Below are positions 1 through 7,762 of a stretch of 64,000 nt of DNA, one piece after another (positions within the stretch are counted from its first letter, which is position 1; the number at the start of each line of letters is the position of its first letter). The position numbers and the translations under genes were made by a program. Source of the stretch: Butyricicoccus sp. Marseille-Q5471 (GTDB taxonomy: Bacteria; Bacillota; Clostridia; Oscillospirales; Butyricicoccaceae). The notes beneath the pieces were generated by a model. The model was not told the origin of the DNA. It worked only from the letters and a program-made list of their open reading frames with translations, and did not search any database. The stretch lies in assembly GCF_951230135.1 (NCBI RefSeq), contig NZ_CATNVC010000002.1:310001-374000 (forward strand). Reading direction: 5' to 3'.

Positions 1-321
1 GGGGAAAACAAGTTCGGCGGCAGCTGTATCACCTACGAAGGCATCGGCGGCACAAAAAAGTGGGAACGGCTGGATTCCTATGGACCGAAGCTCGTGGAAA
101 ACATCGTTCAGGCGACCGCCCGCGATATCCTCGTGTTTGCCATGCAGACGCTTTGCCGTTGCGCCATTGTCATGCATATTCATGACGAGCTGGTCATTGA
201 AGCAGATCCGCAGATGTCGCTTTCCGCTGTCTGCGAACAGATGGGCAGAACACCGCCGTGGGCGAAGGGACTGCTGCTCCGCGCCGACGGCTACGAAACG
301 GATTTCTATAAAAAAGATTGA
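1..321 (+). CDS. Phage DNA polymerase, family A (C-terminal end, cut by window)
   Basis: Template-directed DNA synthesis for phage replication. The frame is open from base 1, so the N-terminus lies outside the window; 106 residues remain. The motif HDELVIEA at about residues 61-68 is motif C of family A polymerases and holds a catalytic acidic residue. The upstream stretch with KLVENIVQATARDIL matches the helix before motif C. The gene ends at a hairpin terminator (327-358). Placement upstream of the VapE, VRR-NUC and SNF2 genes fits a phage replication module. Confident at family level. Confidence 0.9.
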   Translation, partial: GENKFGGSCITYEGIGGTKKWERLDSYGPKLVENIVQATARDILVFAMQTLCRCAIVMHIHDELVIEADPQMSLSAVCEQMGRTPPWAKGLLLRADGYETDFYKKD

Positions 322-326
322 GAAGA

Positions 327-365
327 CGGCACCGAGTCCAGATTTGGACTTAGTGCCGATTTCTT
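327..365 (+). terminator. Intrinsic terminator after DNA polymerase
   Basis: CGGCAC (327-332) pairs with GTGCCG (353-358), with an inner GAGTCCA/TGGACTT helix, followed by ATTTCTT. It separates the polymerase from the following gene set. Confidence 0.7.
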
Positions 366-385
366 ATACAAAAAATTGGATTTCC

Positions 386-430
386 TTCGTCAAAACGCCT
401 CTCTTGTGTCCAGCGAGTACTGAGAGGCGG
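386..430 (+). repeat. Structured leader element, copy A (conserved loop TGTCCAGCGAGT)
   Basis: An 8-bp perfect stem (CGCCTCTC 396-403 with GAGAGGCG 422-429) closes an 18-nt loop that contains TGTCCAGCGAGT (407-418). It is preceded by TTCGTCAAA (386-394). The same TTCGTCAAA and the same 12-nt loop recur at 29,360-29,400, again just after a terminator and just before a start codon. Function unknown; probably an RNA-level control element. Confidence 0.5.
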
Positions 431-463
431 TGACGCCCGAACTTTGAAGGGGGATTATCGATT

Positions 464-676
464 ATGTTTTATGTGAAAGAGAAGATTACCGACGTCGTGG
501 AGGTGTCAATCGAAATTACCGACGAGAATGTGTTTACCCACTGTCCTGGCTGCGGCGACGAGGTGATTGTTGATCTTGCCGAGCTGTTCTCAGATGGCGA
601 ATGCGACCTGTATGGAACGTCGGTCTACTGCGACAAATGCAGCCGAAAAATTAGAAGCCAAGGCGGTGCCGTATGA
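464..676 (+). CDS. Small zinc-ribbon protein (phage, hypothetical)
   Basis: A 70-residue protein with two cysteine pairs, CPGC near residue 28 and CDKC near residue 57, spaced as in a zinc ribbon. It has no other recognisable domain. The start ATG follows GAAGGGGG. Its stop overlaps the next start (ATGA, 673-676), so it is translationally coupled to the Rha-like regulator. Small CxxC proteins of this kind are common in early phage regions and may bind DNA, RNA or protein. The specific role is unknown. Confidence 0.75.
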   Translation: MFYVKEKITDVVEVSIEITDENVFTHCPGCGDEVIVDLAELFSDGECDLYGTSVYCDKCSRKIRSQGGAV

Positions 677-1329
677 AAGAACTGATTCCAAGGGACGAGT
701 ATGGCATCTTTGCCGACATCCATGATACTGCGAGAGTAGACAGTCTGTTTGTGGCACAGGCGTTTGAAAAACGTCATGACAATGTTCTGAAGGACATACG
801 AGAACTGGATTGTTCAGATAAGTTCCGACTCCTAAACTTTGAGGAGTCCAGTTACCACAACGCGCAGGGCAAGAAGCAGCCAGCTTATTGCATGACACGT
901 GATGGTTTCGTTTTTCTCGCAATGGGGTATCGCGGCAAAAAGGCTGCAGAGTTCAAAGAACTATATATCCGCCGCTTCAACGAGATGGAGAGCTTCATTA
1001 GGACGCTCGTCTCGGCGCGTCAGGAGTTCCCGCTCCTTACCGCCAATATTAAGCTGCTTCATGACAATCCCAAGCCATATCACTTTTCCAACGAGTGCGA
1101 TATGCTCAACCGCATCGTTGTCGGTATGACGGCAAAGCAGTTCAGAGCCGTCAATGGCATCGAGAAAAGCAAAAGTATCCGCCCGTATCTTTCCGAGGAT
1201 CAAATCTCGATGCTTGAAGCTCTGCAGAAAGTTGATGTTGGCCTGTTGGTTTCAGTGCCGGACTATGAGCAGCGCAAGCGGTATCTGGAATGGTATAAAC
1301 TCAAAATGGAAGAAAAGTGTGAGGGATAG
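673..1329 (+). CDS. Rha-family phage regulatory protein
   Basis: The N-terminal part (about residues 22-110) carries the Rha pattern: FEKRHDNVLKDIREL, then YCMTRDGFVFLAMGYRGKKA and a FKELYIRRFNEME helix. Rha-type proteins are DNA-binding phage or prophage regulators, known from lambdoid phages where they affect growth in IHF-deficient hosts. The C-terminal half has no domain I can name. Length (218 aa) fits. It overlaps the zinc-ribbon gene by 4 bp and is followed after 4 bp by the DUF4406-like gene. Confidence 0.8.
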   Translation: MKELIPRDEYGIFADIHDTARVDSLFVAQAFEKRHDNVLKDIRELDCSDKFRLLNFEESSYHNAQGKKQPAYCMTRDGFVFLAMGYRGKKAAEFKELYIRRFNEMESFIRTLVSARQEFPLLTANIKLLHDNPKPYHFSNECDMLNRIVVGMTAKQFRAVNGIEKSKSIRPYLSEDQISMLEALQKVDVGLLVSVPDYEQRKRYLEWYKLKMEEKCEG

Positions 1330-1333
1330 CTGT

Positions 1334-1765
1334 ATGAGTATAAACAAGTTTAACAGCGAGGGCTATTATGACCCTACTGCCTTTGAAGCTATGACAATGA
1401 TCGAAAGAGAAGAACGTGCGCTGCGGGCTTTTCGACCTATTGTGTATATCTGTTCACCGTTTTCAGGTGATGTGGAAGGCAACGTTGCGGCGGCACAGCG
1501 CTACAGCCGATTTGCCGTGGACAAGGGCTACATACCTGTCGCGCCGCACCTGTTGTTTCCGCAATTTCTCGACGACAGCAATCCCACGGAACGCCAGCTC
1601 GGGCTATTCTTCGGGAACGCCCTCATGAGCAAGTGCGCCGAAGTTTGGGTGTTTGGTAGCACCATCTCAGCCGGTATGGAGGCTGAAGTCAAGCGCGCCA
1701 AGTGGAAGGATTACCGCTTGCGCTTTTTTGACGAAAACTGCGAGGAGGTCATCGAACATGCGTGA
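1334..1765 (+). CDS. DUF4406-like nucleoside-handling protein
   Basis: A 143-residue protein with YICSPFSGDVEGNVAAAQRY (about 37-56), then HLLFPQFLDD and VWVFGSTISAGMEAEVKRA. This is the DUF4406 / nucleoside 2-deoxyribosyltransferase-like Rossmann layout: an N-terminal SPF(S)G loop and a late G-x-S-x-G-M-x-x-E. These proteins are frequent in phages, but the reaction is unproven. The ATG at 1334 is chosen because it directly follows the Rha stop; an upstream in-frame ATG would overlap Rha heavily. It overlaps VapE by 8 bp. Confidence 0.75.
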   Translation: MSINKFNSEGYYDPTAFEAMTMIEREERALRAFRPIVYICSPFSGDVEGNVAAAQRYSRFAVDKGYIPVAPHLLFPQFLDDSNPTERQLGLFFGNALMSKCAEVWVFGSTISAGMEAEVKRAKWKDYRLRFFDENCEEVIEHA

Positions 1766-4091
1766 ATTAAAGATAGCGCTCGGCAATTCCCGTCAGGCAA
1801 AGTTCTGGTCGAACAAGACGATGTCCTTTGTGGATATCTGCGACCGATTGAAAACGCCGATACGCACTACGGAGACTGCTGAGGAATACGCCAAGCTCCC
1901 GAAGCCCAAGCGGGACGAAATAAAAGATAAGGGCGGCTTCGTTGGCGGACATCTGCGCGACAACCTCCGCAAGGTTGGGAACGTGGCCTGCCGCTCTCTG
2001 TGGACGCCCGACATTGATAGCGCTACGCCGGAGTTCATCACAGCGCTGGAGAAAAAACTGACCTTCAAGTGCGCGGTGTACTCCACGCACAGCCATACGC
2101 CGGAAGCGCCCCGTCTTCGCATCGTCGCGCCATTCACAAGAGACGTTTCCGCAGATGAGTTTGTGGCGATATCGCGCTATATGGCGGCGGAGCTCGGCAT
2201 CGATATGTTCGACGAATGCTCCTTTATTCCAAACCAGCTCATGTACTGGCCGACCTGCCCGTCCAACGGTGAATACATCTGCGAGTTCTTTGACGGCGAG
2301 CTGCTCGATCCGGATGCAATTCTGGCGGCTCATTCGAATTGGCAGGACTGCTCTTTGCTCCCTACCACCTCGCGGGAGAGCAAGGTCAGCAAGCCGAGCC
2401 AGAAGCCGCAGGAGGACCCTCTCGCCAAATCCGGCATAGTCGGCGCTTTCTGCCGTACTTACAGTATCACGGCGGCAATCGACAAATTTCTCTCGGATGT
2501 TTATGCTCCGTCAGTTTCGGATGGCCGCTACGACTATATCGCCGGTGAAAGCACCGCCGGTGTTGTGATCTACGATGACAAGTTCGCATACAGCCACCAT
2601 GCGACCGACCCTGCTTGCGGGAAACTGCTCAATGCGTTTGACCTTGTCTGCATACACAAGTTTGGCAGTGATGATGAAAAGAAGTCATTTGCAGCCATGA
2701 CGGACTTCGCGGTGAAGGACGACGATGTAAAGGCGCAGCTTGCAGCAGAGCGCATGGAGCAAGCAAGCACCGATTTCTCCGATGCAAACTGGCAAAAGGG
2801 TCTGGAGCTGGATAAGCAGGGGCACGTCAAGGATACGCTGGATAACCTCGTTCTTATCCTACGGCATGATGATGCCCTGCAGCATATTGCGTTTAACTGC
2901 CATCGTGACGGTATTGACGCGAAAGACGGACTACCCTGGGATCAGCTCAAAGACGGGTGGAATGACTCTGACAACGCTGCACTCAAGGTTTATCTGTCAA
3001 ATAATTACGGCGTTTATTCCCCGACGAAAACCAAAGACGCGGTGCTGGCTGTAGCCGCCGAAAGGGCATATCACCCTATCAAAGAGTATCTGGAGGCATT
3101 GCCGGAATGGGACAACATTAAACGCGTGGAGACCCTGTTCATTGACTACTTCGGTGCGGCGGACACCTCTTACACCCGGGCTGTCAGCAGAAAGTCTATG
3201 GTCGCGGCGGTTGCCCGGATTTATCGTCCTGGCACAAAGTTCGACAGCGTACCCATTCTGAATGGGCCTCAGGGTATCGGCAAGTCTACCTTCTTCGCAA
3301 AATTAGCCGGTGACTGGTTTTCCGACAGCCTGACGCTTACGGATATGAGAGATAAGTCGGGCCCCGAAAAACTGCAGGGGTATTGGATTCTGGAGCTCGG
3401 TGAGCTCGCTGGAATGCGCAAGGCTGATGTTGAGACCGTGAAGTCCTTCATCTCCCGTGTGGACGACAAGTATCGTGCCAGCTACGGCGTGAATGTTGAA
3501 AGCCATCCGAGACAGTGCATCATCGTCGGCTCTACCAATGCGGAGTCCGGTTTCCTGCGTGACATTACCGGCAACCGTCGCTTTTGGCCTATTCCGGTCA
3601 GCGGTAGCTCCCATAAAAAGGCATGGCAGATTACAAAAGAGGAAGTTGCTCAGATATGGGCCGAGACGCTGGTGCTTTATCACAATGGCGAGAAGCTCTA
3701 CCTTGAAGGTGAAGATGCCGCTCTGGCAGTCGCGGAACAGGCAGACGCAATGGAGACGGATGAGCGCGAAGGCTTGGTACGTGGATACCTTGATACCTTG
3801 CTGCCGGAGAACTGGGACGAGCTCGACCTTTACGAGCGCCGTAATTTTCTGAGCGGTACCGGTATCGGCGACATCGGCAAAAAAGGCACGGTACAGCGCA
3901 AGCTGGTATGTAATCTCGAAATCTGGTGCGAGTGCTTTGGCAAAGACGCCGCAGCGCTGAAAAAAGCGGATTCCTATGAGCTCGGTGCCATCATGCAGAA
4001 GCTGGAGTCATGGGAGAAGTATACGGGAACAAAGCAAGGAACAAGCGTCTTTCCCATCTACGGAAAACAGCGAACTTATTCCAGAAAATAA
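1758..4091 (+). CDS. VapE-type phage primase/helicase
   Basis: Probably the replicative helicase-primase of the element. The C-terminal half is a VapE-family P-loop NTPase: Walker A GPQGIGKST at about residue 503, then WILELGELAGMRKADVETVK, SRVDDKYRASYG, and the GSTNAESGFLRDITGNRRFW sensor region. The N-terminal ~250 residues look like a degenerate primase domain (THSHTPEAPRLRIVAPF). 777 aa is usual for the fused form. The start at 1758 follows GAGGAGGTC. GGAACAAG-type repeats begin inside its last codons and continue downstream. Confidence 0.88.
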   Translation: MRELKIALGNSRQAKFWSNKTMSFVDICDRLKTPIRTTETAEEYAKLPKPKRDEIKDKGGFVGGHLRDNLRKVGNVACRSLWTPDIDSATPEFITALEKKLTFKCAVYSTHSHTPEAPRLRIVAPFTRDVSADEFVAISRYMAAELGIDMFDECSFIPNQLMYWPTCPSNGEYICEFFDGELLDPDAILAAHSNWQDCSLLPTTSRESKVSKPSQKPQEDPLAKSGIVGAFCRTYSITAAIDKFLSDVYAPSVSDGRYDYIAGESTAGVVIYDDKFAYSHHATDPACGKLLNAFDLVCIHKFGSDDEKKSFAAMTDFAVKDDDVKAQLAAERMEQASTDFSDANWQKGLELDKQGHVKDTLDNLVLILRHDDALQHIAFNCHRDGIDAKDGLPWDQLKDGWNDSDNAALKVYLSNNYGVYSPTKTKDAVLAVAAERAYHPIKEYLEALPEWDNIKRVETLFIDYFGAADTSYTRAVSRKSMVAAVARIYRPGTKFDSVPILNGPQGIGKSTFFAKLAGDWFSDSLTLTDMRDKSGPEKLQGYWILELGELAGMRKADVETVKSFISRVDDKYRASYGVNVESHPRQCIIVGSTNAESGFLRDITGNRRFWPIPVSGSSHKKAWQITKEEVAQIWAETLVLYHNGEKLYLEGEDAALAVAEQADAMETDEREGLVRGYLDTLLPENWDELDLYERRNFLSGTGIGDIGKKGTVQRKLVCNLEIWCECFGKDAAALKKADSYELGAIMQKLESWEKYTGTKQGTSVFPIYGKQRTYSRK

Positions 4092-4296
4092 GGAACAACA
4101 GGACTTGTTCCAGCGCTTGTTCCGAAGCTCGTTACTGGGGTAAGACCTGTAAAACTGGAGGATTTACAGAATGCGGAACAAGAGAACAAGAATTTACCTA
4201 TCGGCACTAAACACAGTAAATAAGGTAGTAATAGAGCGTATATACAAGCCTGCGCGCGTGTATAGGAAACATTGTTCTTCTTGTTCCGCTTGTTCC
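4024..4296. repeat. GGAACAAG iteron-like cluster
   Basis: Copies of GGAACAA(G), or its complement CTTGTTCC, occur at about 4024, 4038, 4092, 4104, 4116, 4175, 4184 (partial), 4272 (partial), 4280 and 4289. Pairs are 12 bp apart (4104/4116) and 9 bp apart (4280/4289). The 4092 and 4104 copies form an inverted repeat. The cluster straddles the VapE stop and the VRR-NUC start. It could be a phage replication origin or a regulator array. Confidence 0.5.
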
Positions 4297-4310
4297 AGAG
4301 GGAGTACAGC

Positions 4311-4592
4311 ATGAGAGAAAAACAGATAGAGCAAAAGCTCGTGAGAGCCGTGAAAAACATGGGAGGCATCGCGCCGAAGCTCGTGTCTCCCGGTTTCGAT
4401 GGTATGCCCGACCGCATCGTGCTTTTACCGGGCGGTCACATCGGCTTTGTGGAGGTAAAAGCTCCCGGAGAAAAACCGCGTCCGTTACAGCTTGCAAGAC
4501 ATGGGCTGCTTCGGCGAATCGGCTTCAAGGTGTATGTCCTTGATGATGAACAGCAGATTGGAGGGATTCTCGATGAAATACGAACCACATGA
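4311..4592 (+). CDS. VRR-NUC domain nuclease
   Basis: A 93-residue stand-alone VRR-NUC (PD-(D/E)xK superfamily) protein: MREKQIEQKLVRAVKNMGG, then GMPDRIVLLPGG and the FVEVKAPGEKPRPLQ catalytic core with D, E and K in the expected order. Such proteins sit beside SNF2 helicases in phages and are thought to process replication or recombination intermediates. The start ATG follows GAGGGAGTACAGC. It overlaps the helicase gene by 20 bp, which suggests coupled translation and a joint function. Confidence 0.88.
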   Translation: MREKQIEQKLVRAVKNMGGIAPKLVSPGFDGMPDRIVLLPGGHIGFVEVKAPGEKPRPLQLARHGLLRRIGFKVYVLDDEQQIGGILDEIRTT

Positions 4593-5937
4593 GTATCAGA
4601 CCTATGCCACCCAGTACATCGAGAAGCACCCCATAGCTGCTGTTCTGCTTGACATGGGTCTTGGCAAAACTTCTATTACGCTGACGGCGCTGAACGACCT
4701 GCTATTTGACAGCTTTGAGGCGCACCGCATTTTGGTCATCGCACCGTTGCGAGTGGCACGGGACACATGGCCTGCTGAAGCGGATAAGTGGGATCACCTA
4801 CAGAGCCTCATCTGCTCCATTGTGGTCGGCACCGAAGCGGAGCGACGTGCGGCGCTGCTGAAGCCCGCCGATATTTACATCATCAACCGCGAGAACGTCC
4901 AGTGGCTCATCGAGGACAGCAAGCTGCCATTCAACTTTGACACCGTTGTGGTTGACGAGCTGTCGTCCTTCAAGAATTATCAGGCAAAGCGCTTCCGGGC
5001 ACTGATGAAGGTTCGTCCTACGGTCAAGCGCATCATCGGGCTGACCGGCACTCCCAGCAGCAACGGGCTGATGGATTTGTGGGCGGTGTTTCGACTGCTG
5101 GACATGGGCGCACGTCTCGGACGCTTTATCAGCCGTTACCGCCTTGAATACTTCCAGCCTGACAAGCGCAACGGGCAGGTCGTCTTTAGCTATAAGCCCC
5201 TGCCCGGCGCAGAGCAGCGGATTTATGACAAAATCTCCGATATCACCATTTCCATGCGCTCCACCGACCTTTTGCAAATGCCGGAGTTGGTCAGCAGCGA
5301 ATATACCGTCCGGCTCTCCGACGAGGAGCGTAAACGGTACGACGGTTTGAAGCAAGACCTCGTCCTGCAGCTACCGGACGGAGAAATCACCGCCGCCAAT
5401 GCCGCCGCGCTCACCGGCAAGCTCTGCCAGATGGCAAACGGCGCTATCTACACCGACGACGGCGGTACCGTGAATCTTCACGACCGGAAGCTGGATGCGC
5501 TGGAGGACATCATCGAAGCCGCCGGTGGCAAGCCACTGCTGGTGGCGTACTGGTTCAAGCACGATCTTGCCCGCATTACCGAGCGGTTGCAGAAGCTTCA
5601 CATCCCGTTCTCCAAGCTGGACAGTTCTGAGAGCATCCGCAGATGGAATCACGGCGAGCTGCCCGTGGCACTCATTCATCCCGCCTCCGCCGGTCACGGG
5701 CTCAATCTCCAAAGCGGCGGTTCTGTCTTGGTGTGGTTTGGGATGACATGGTCGCTGGAATTGTATCAGCAGACCAACGCCCGACTCTGGCGGCAGGGGC
5801 AAAACGCCGAAACGGTAGTGGTGCAGCACATCGTTGCCAAAGGCACAATCGACGAGCGGATTCTGAAGGTGCTATCCAAGAAGGACAGCACACAAGCGGC
5901 GCTGATCGATGCGGTCAAGGCCGATTTGAAAATCTGA
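4573..5937 (+). CDS. SNF2-family DEAD/DEAH helicase (phage)
   Basis: A 454-residue superfamily 2 ATPase. Walker A DMGLGKTS is near residues 27-34, motif II is VVVDELSSFKN (DExx form), and motif III is GLTGTPSSN. The C-terminal RecA lobe carries the HPASAGHGLNLQSGG and TNARLWRQGQ motifs (V and VI). Probably remodels or translocates on DNA during phage replication or recombination with the overlapping VRR-NUC nuclease. The start at 4573 is chosen for its position just inside the nuclease gene end; an earlier in-frame ATG would lie deep in that gene. Confidence 0.9.
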   Translation: MKYEPHEYQTYATQYIEKHPIAAVLLDMGLGKTSITLTALNDLLFDSFEAHRILVIAPLRVARDTWPAEADKWDHLQSLICSIVVGTEAERRAALLKPADIYIINRENVQWLIEDSKLPFNFDTVVVDELSSFKNYQAKRFRALMKVRPTVKRIIGLTGTPSSNGLMDLWAVFRLLDMGARLGRFISRYRLEYFQPDKRNGQVVFSYKPLPGAEQRIYDKISDITISMRSTDLLQMPELVSSEYTVRLSDEERKRYDGLKQDLVLQLPDGEITAANAAALTGKLCQMANGAIYTDDGGTVNLHDRKLDALEDIIEAAGGKPLLVAYWFKHDLARITERLQKLHIPFSKLDSSESIRRWNHGELPVALIHPASAGHGLNLQSGGSVLVWFGMTWSLELYQQTNARLWRQGQNAETVVVQHIVAKGTIDERILKVLSKKDSTQAALIDAVKADLKI

Positions 5938-5995
5938 GACAATCTATGACAATCCGTGCCAATCCGAGAGAAATACAAAATATCGGAGGGTACAG

Positions 5996-6193
5996 ATGAT
6001 GAATCCATATGAAGAACTGGCAAACGCCATCGTGCTGCAGGCCGTTAAGGATTATCGGCTGCACGACGACGAGCAGGAGCTTGCCAGCATCGAGCGCTTC
6101 TTCCGTTCCGGCTGGTTTGGCACGCTGACCAGCATCAACCCGGAAATGCTGATTGCCAAGCTGAGAAAGGAGAAGGTGCGCTATGACTGCTAA
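5996..6193 (+). CDS. Small phage protein, unknown function
   Basis: A 65-residue acidic-helical protein (NPYEELANAIVLQAVKDYR...). No known domain recognised; it recurs at this spot in related Clostridia prophages as far as I recall. Two adjacent ATG codons (5996, 5999) follow TCGGAGGG; the second gives better spacing. It overlaps the activator gene by 11 bp. Confidence 0.7.
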   Translation: MMNPYEELANAIVLQAVKDYRLHDDEQELASIERFFRSGWFGTLTSINPEMLIAKLRKEKVRYDC

Positions 6194-6617
6194 AACCTAT
6201 CTTTCTCAGGCGCGTTATCTGGATATGCGCATCAAGTCAAAGCTCCAGCAGATCGATTCACTGAACGAGCTGGCAACAACCTGTACGTCAGTGCTGACGG
6301 GCATGCCCCGCAATCCCAGCGCCTCTGTCTCCCGCATGGCGGACGCGGTCTGTAAGATTGTTGATCTGCAAGCCGACATCAACCACGACATTGACATGCT
6401 GGTCGACCTTAAAAAAGAAATCATGGGCGTCATCAAAGCGGTGGAGAATCCCGAGTACCAAACGCTTTTGGAGAAACGCTATCTCTGCTTTCTGTCTTGG
6501 GAGAAGATTGCGGTGGACATGGGCTACGACCTACGTTACATTCATAAGCTCCATACACGGGCGCTGGAGGACTGCAAAATCCCTGCCCTTTCCGAAGTGG
6601 ACACAAAAAGACACTGA
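6183..6617 (+). CDS. Sigma-like phage late activator (DUF1492/ArpU type)
   Basis: 144 residues. The N-terminal half is a helical region (YLSQARYLDMRIKSKLQQID). The C-terminal half resembles sigma region 4: LEKRYLCFLSWEKIAVDMGY followed by DLRYIHKLHTRALEDCK, a helix-turn-helix. Proteins of this class control late operons in Gram-positive phages. The gene sits directly upstream of the packaging and head genes, which supports that role. The target promoter was not identified. Confidence 0.8.
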   Translation: MTAKTYLSQARYLDMRIKSKLQQIDSLNELATTCTSVLTGMPRNPSASVSRMADAVCKIVDLQADINHDIDMLVDLKKEIMGVIKAVENPEYQTLLEKRYLCFLSWEKIAVDMGYDLRYIHKLHTRALEDCKIPALSEVDTKRH

Positions 6618-6670
6618 AAGACACCTGCCGCTTATGATAGTATTATAATCAGGAAAACAGAATCAAGAGA

Positions 6671-6700
6671 GCCTTGTGGGAGCAATCCCGCAGGGCTTTT
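6671..6700 (+). terminator. Terminator between activator and HNH gene
   Basis: GCCTTGTGGGA and TCCCGCAGGGC pair (one G-U plus perfect bases) around a GCAA tetraloop, followed by TTTT. It may separate early and late transcription, or be an antitermination site. Confidence 0.65.
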
Positions 6701-6726
6701 CCTTTGCCCGCAAGGAGGCGGATCAA

Positions 6727-7089
6727 ATGCCCTACAAACCAAAGCGTCCCTGCGCCTATCCCGGCTGCGGTCGGCTCGCCACAAGCGAGCAATACTGTGC
6801 CGAGCATCAAAAGCAGATGGACTATCACTACAATCATTTCCAGCGCGAGCCGGAGACAAATAAACGCTACGGCCGCGCGTGGAAGCGTATCCGCGACCGC
6901 TTCATCAAGGCGCACCCGCTCTGCGAGGCGTGCAAGAAGTCCGGTCGGCTGACACCAGCCGAGGAGGTTCATCACATTCTTCCGCTTAGTCAGGGCGGCA
7001 CCAACGATGTGCATAACCTGATGGCGCTTTGCAAGGCGTGTCACTCGCGCATTACGCTGGAAGCAAACAAAAATAACCGCGAGGCGTGA
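6727..7089 (+). CDS. HNH endonuclease (packaging-associated)
   Basis: 120 residues. The N-terminus has a CAYPGCGRLATSEQYCAEH zinc knuckle. The core is CEACKKSGRL, VHHILPLSQGGTNDVHNL, then CKACHSRIT, the HNH nuclease with its zinc-binding cysteines. HNH proteins next to the small terminase in HK97-type phages assist cleavage at cos. The ATG at 6727 has AAGGAGG at good distance; the alternative GTG-like start upstream would include the terminator. The downstream non-coding stretch (7090-7200) may hold the cos site. Confidence 0.9.
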   Translation: MPYKPKRPCAYPGCGRLATSEQYCAEHQKQMDYHYNHFQREPETNKRYGRAWKRIRDRFIKAHPLCEACKKSGRLTPAEEVHHILPLSQGGTNDVHNLMALCKACHSRITLEANKNNREA

Positions 7090-7200
7090 GCCGGTGGGGG
7101 TATCAAAATCTCTAAAGCTGCTTCAAGCGGACAGCGGCGCGGGGCTTTCTGTTAAAAAACGCGGTTTCAAACGGGGTAATAGGCATAGCCGCAAAGCGAG
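7090..7200 (+). other. Candidate cos/packaging site region
   Basis: A 111-bp gap between the HNH and small terminase genes, where cos lies in comparable phages. It contains GCCGGTGGGGGTATC, then G/C-rich GCGGCGCGGGGC and AAAAAACGCGG tracts. No experimental or end-read evidence is visible, so this is positional inference. Confidence 0.35.
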
Positions 7201-7209
7201 GTGATGTTT

Positions 7210-7761
7210 TTGGCGAAGGACGGAACCAACAGAGGCGGCGCTCGTGTCGGCGCGGGCGCAAAAAAGAAGCCGTTAGCCGACAAAATCGCTGCCGGCAATC
7301 CCGGCGGCAGAACACTGACGGTCATGGAGTTTTCCGGCGCTGCAGATCTTCAGGGTCAGACAATGCCGGAGCCGAACAAAATGCTCGAAGCTGTCCAAAA
7401 GGACGGCAAGACGCTGGTCGCCGGTGAGATTTACAAAAACACATGGACGTGGCTGAACGAGCGCGGCTGCGCGGCGCTGGTTTCTCCGCAGCTTCTGGAA
7501 CGCTACGCCATGAGCGTCGCCCGCTGGATCCAGTGTGAGGAAGCGGTCACCACCTACGGCTTTTTGGCAAAGCACCCGACTACGGGCAACGCGATTCAAA
7601 GCCCGTATGTGGCGATGGGTCAGAATTACATGAATCAGACCAACCGGCTGTGGTACGAGATTTTTCAAATCGTCAAGGAGAACTGCACCGGCGAGTACAG
7701 CGGCGCAAACCCGCAGGATGACGTAATGGAGCGCTTGCTCAATGCAAGGAGGGGCAAATGA
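7210..7761 (+). CDS. Terminase small subunit, P27 family
   Basis: DNA recognition subunit of the packaging motor. The protein begins AKDGTNRGGARVGAGAKKK, the classic P27-family N-terminus, followed by a helical domain (QLLERYAMSVARWIQCEEAV) and an oligomerisation tail; 183 residues. I place the start at TTG 7210: the GAGGTG ribosome site at 7198-7203 lies 6 bases before it and overlaps the ATG at 7204. The large subunit gene is 4.7 kb downstream rather than adjacent, because methyltransferases and accessory genes intervene. Confidence 0.88.
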   Translation: MAKDGTNRGGARVGAGAKKKPLADKIAAGNPGGRTLTVMEFSGAADLQGQTMPEPNKMLEAVQKDGKTLVAGEIYKNTWTWLNERGCAALVSPQLLERYAMSVARWIQCEEAVTTYGFLAKHPTTGNAIQSPYVAMGQNYMNQTNRLWYEIFQIVKENCTGEYSGANPQDDVMERLLNARRGK

Positions 7762-7762
7762 C

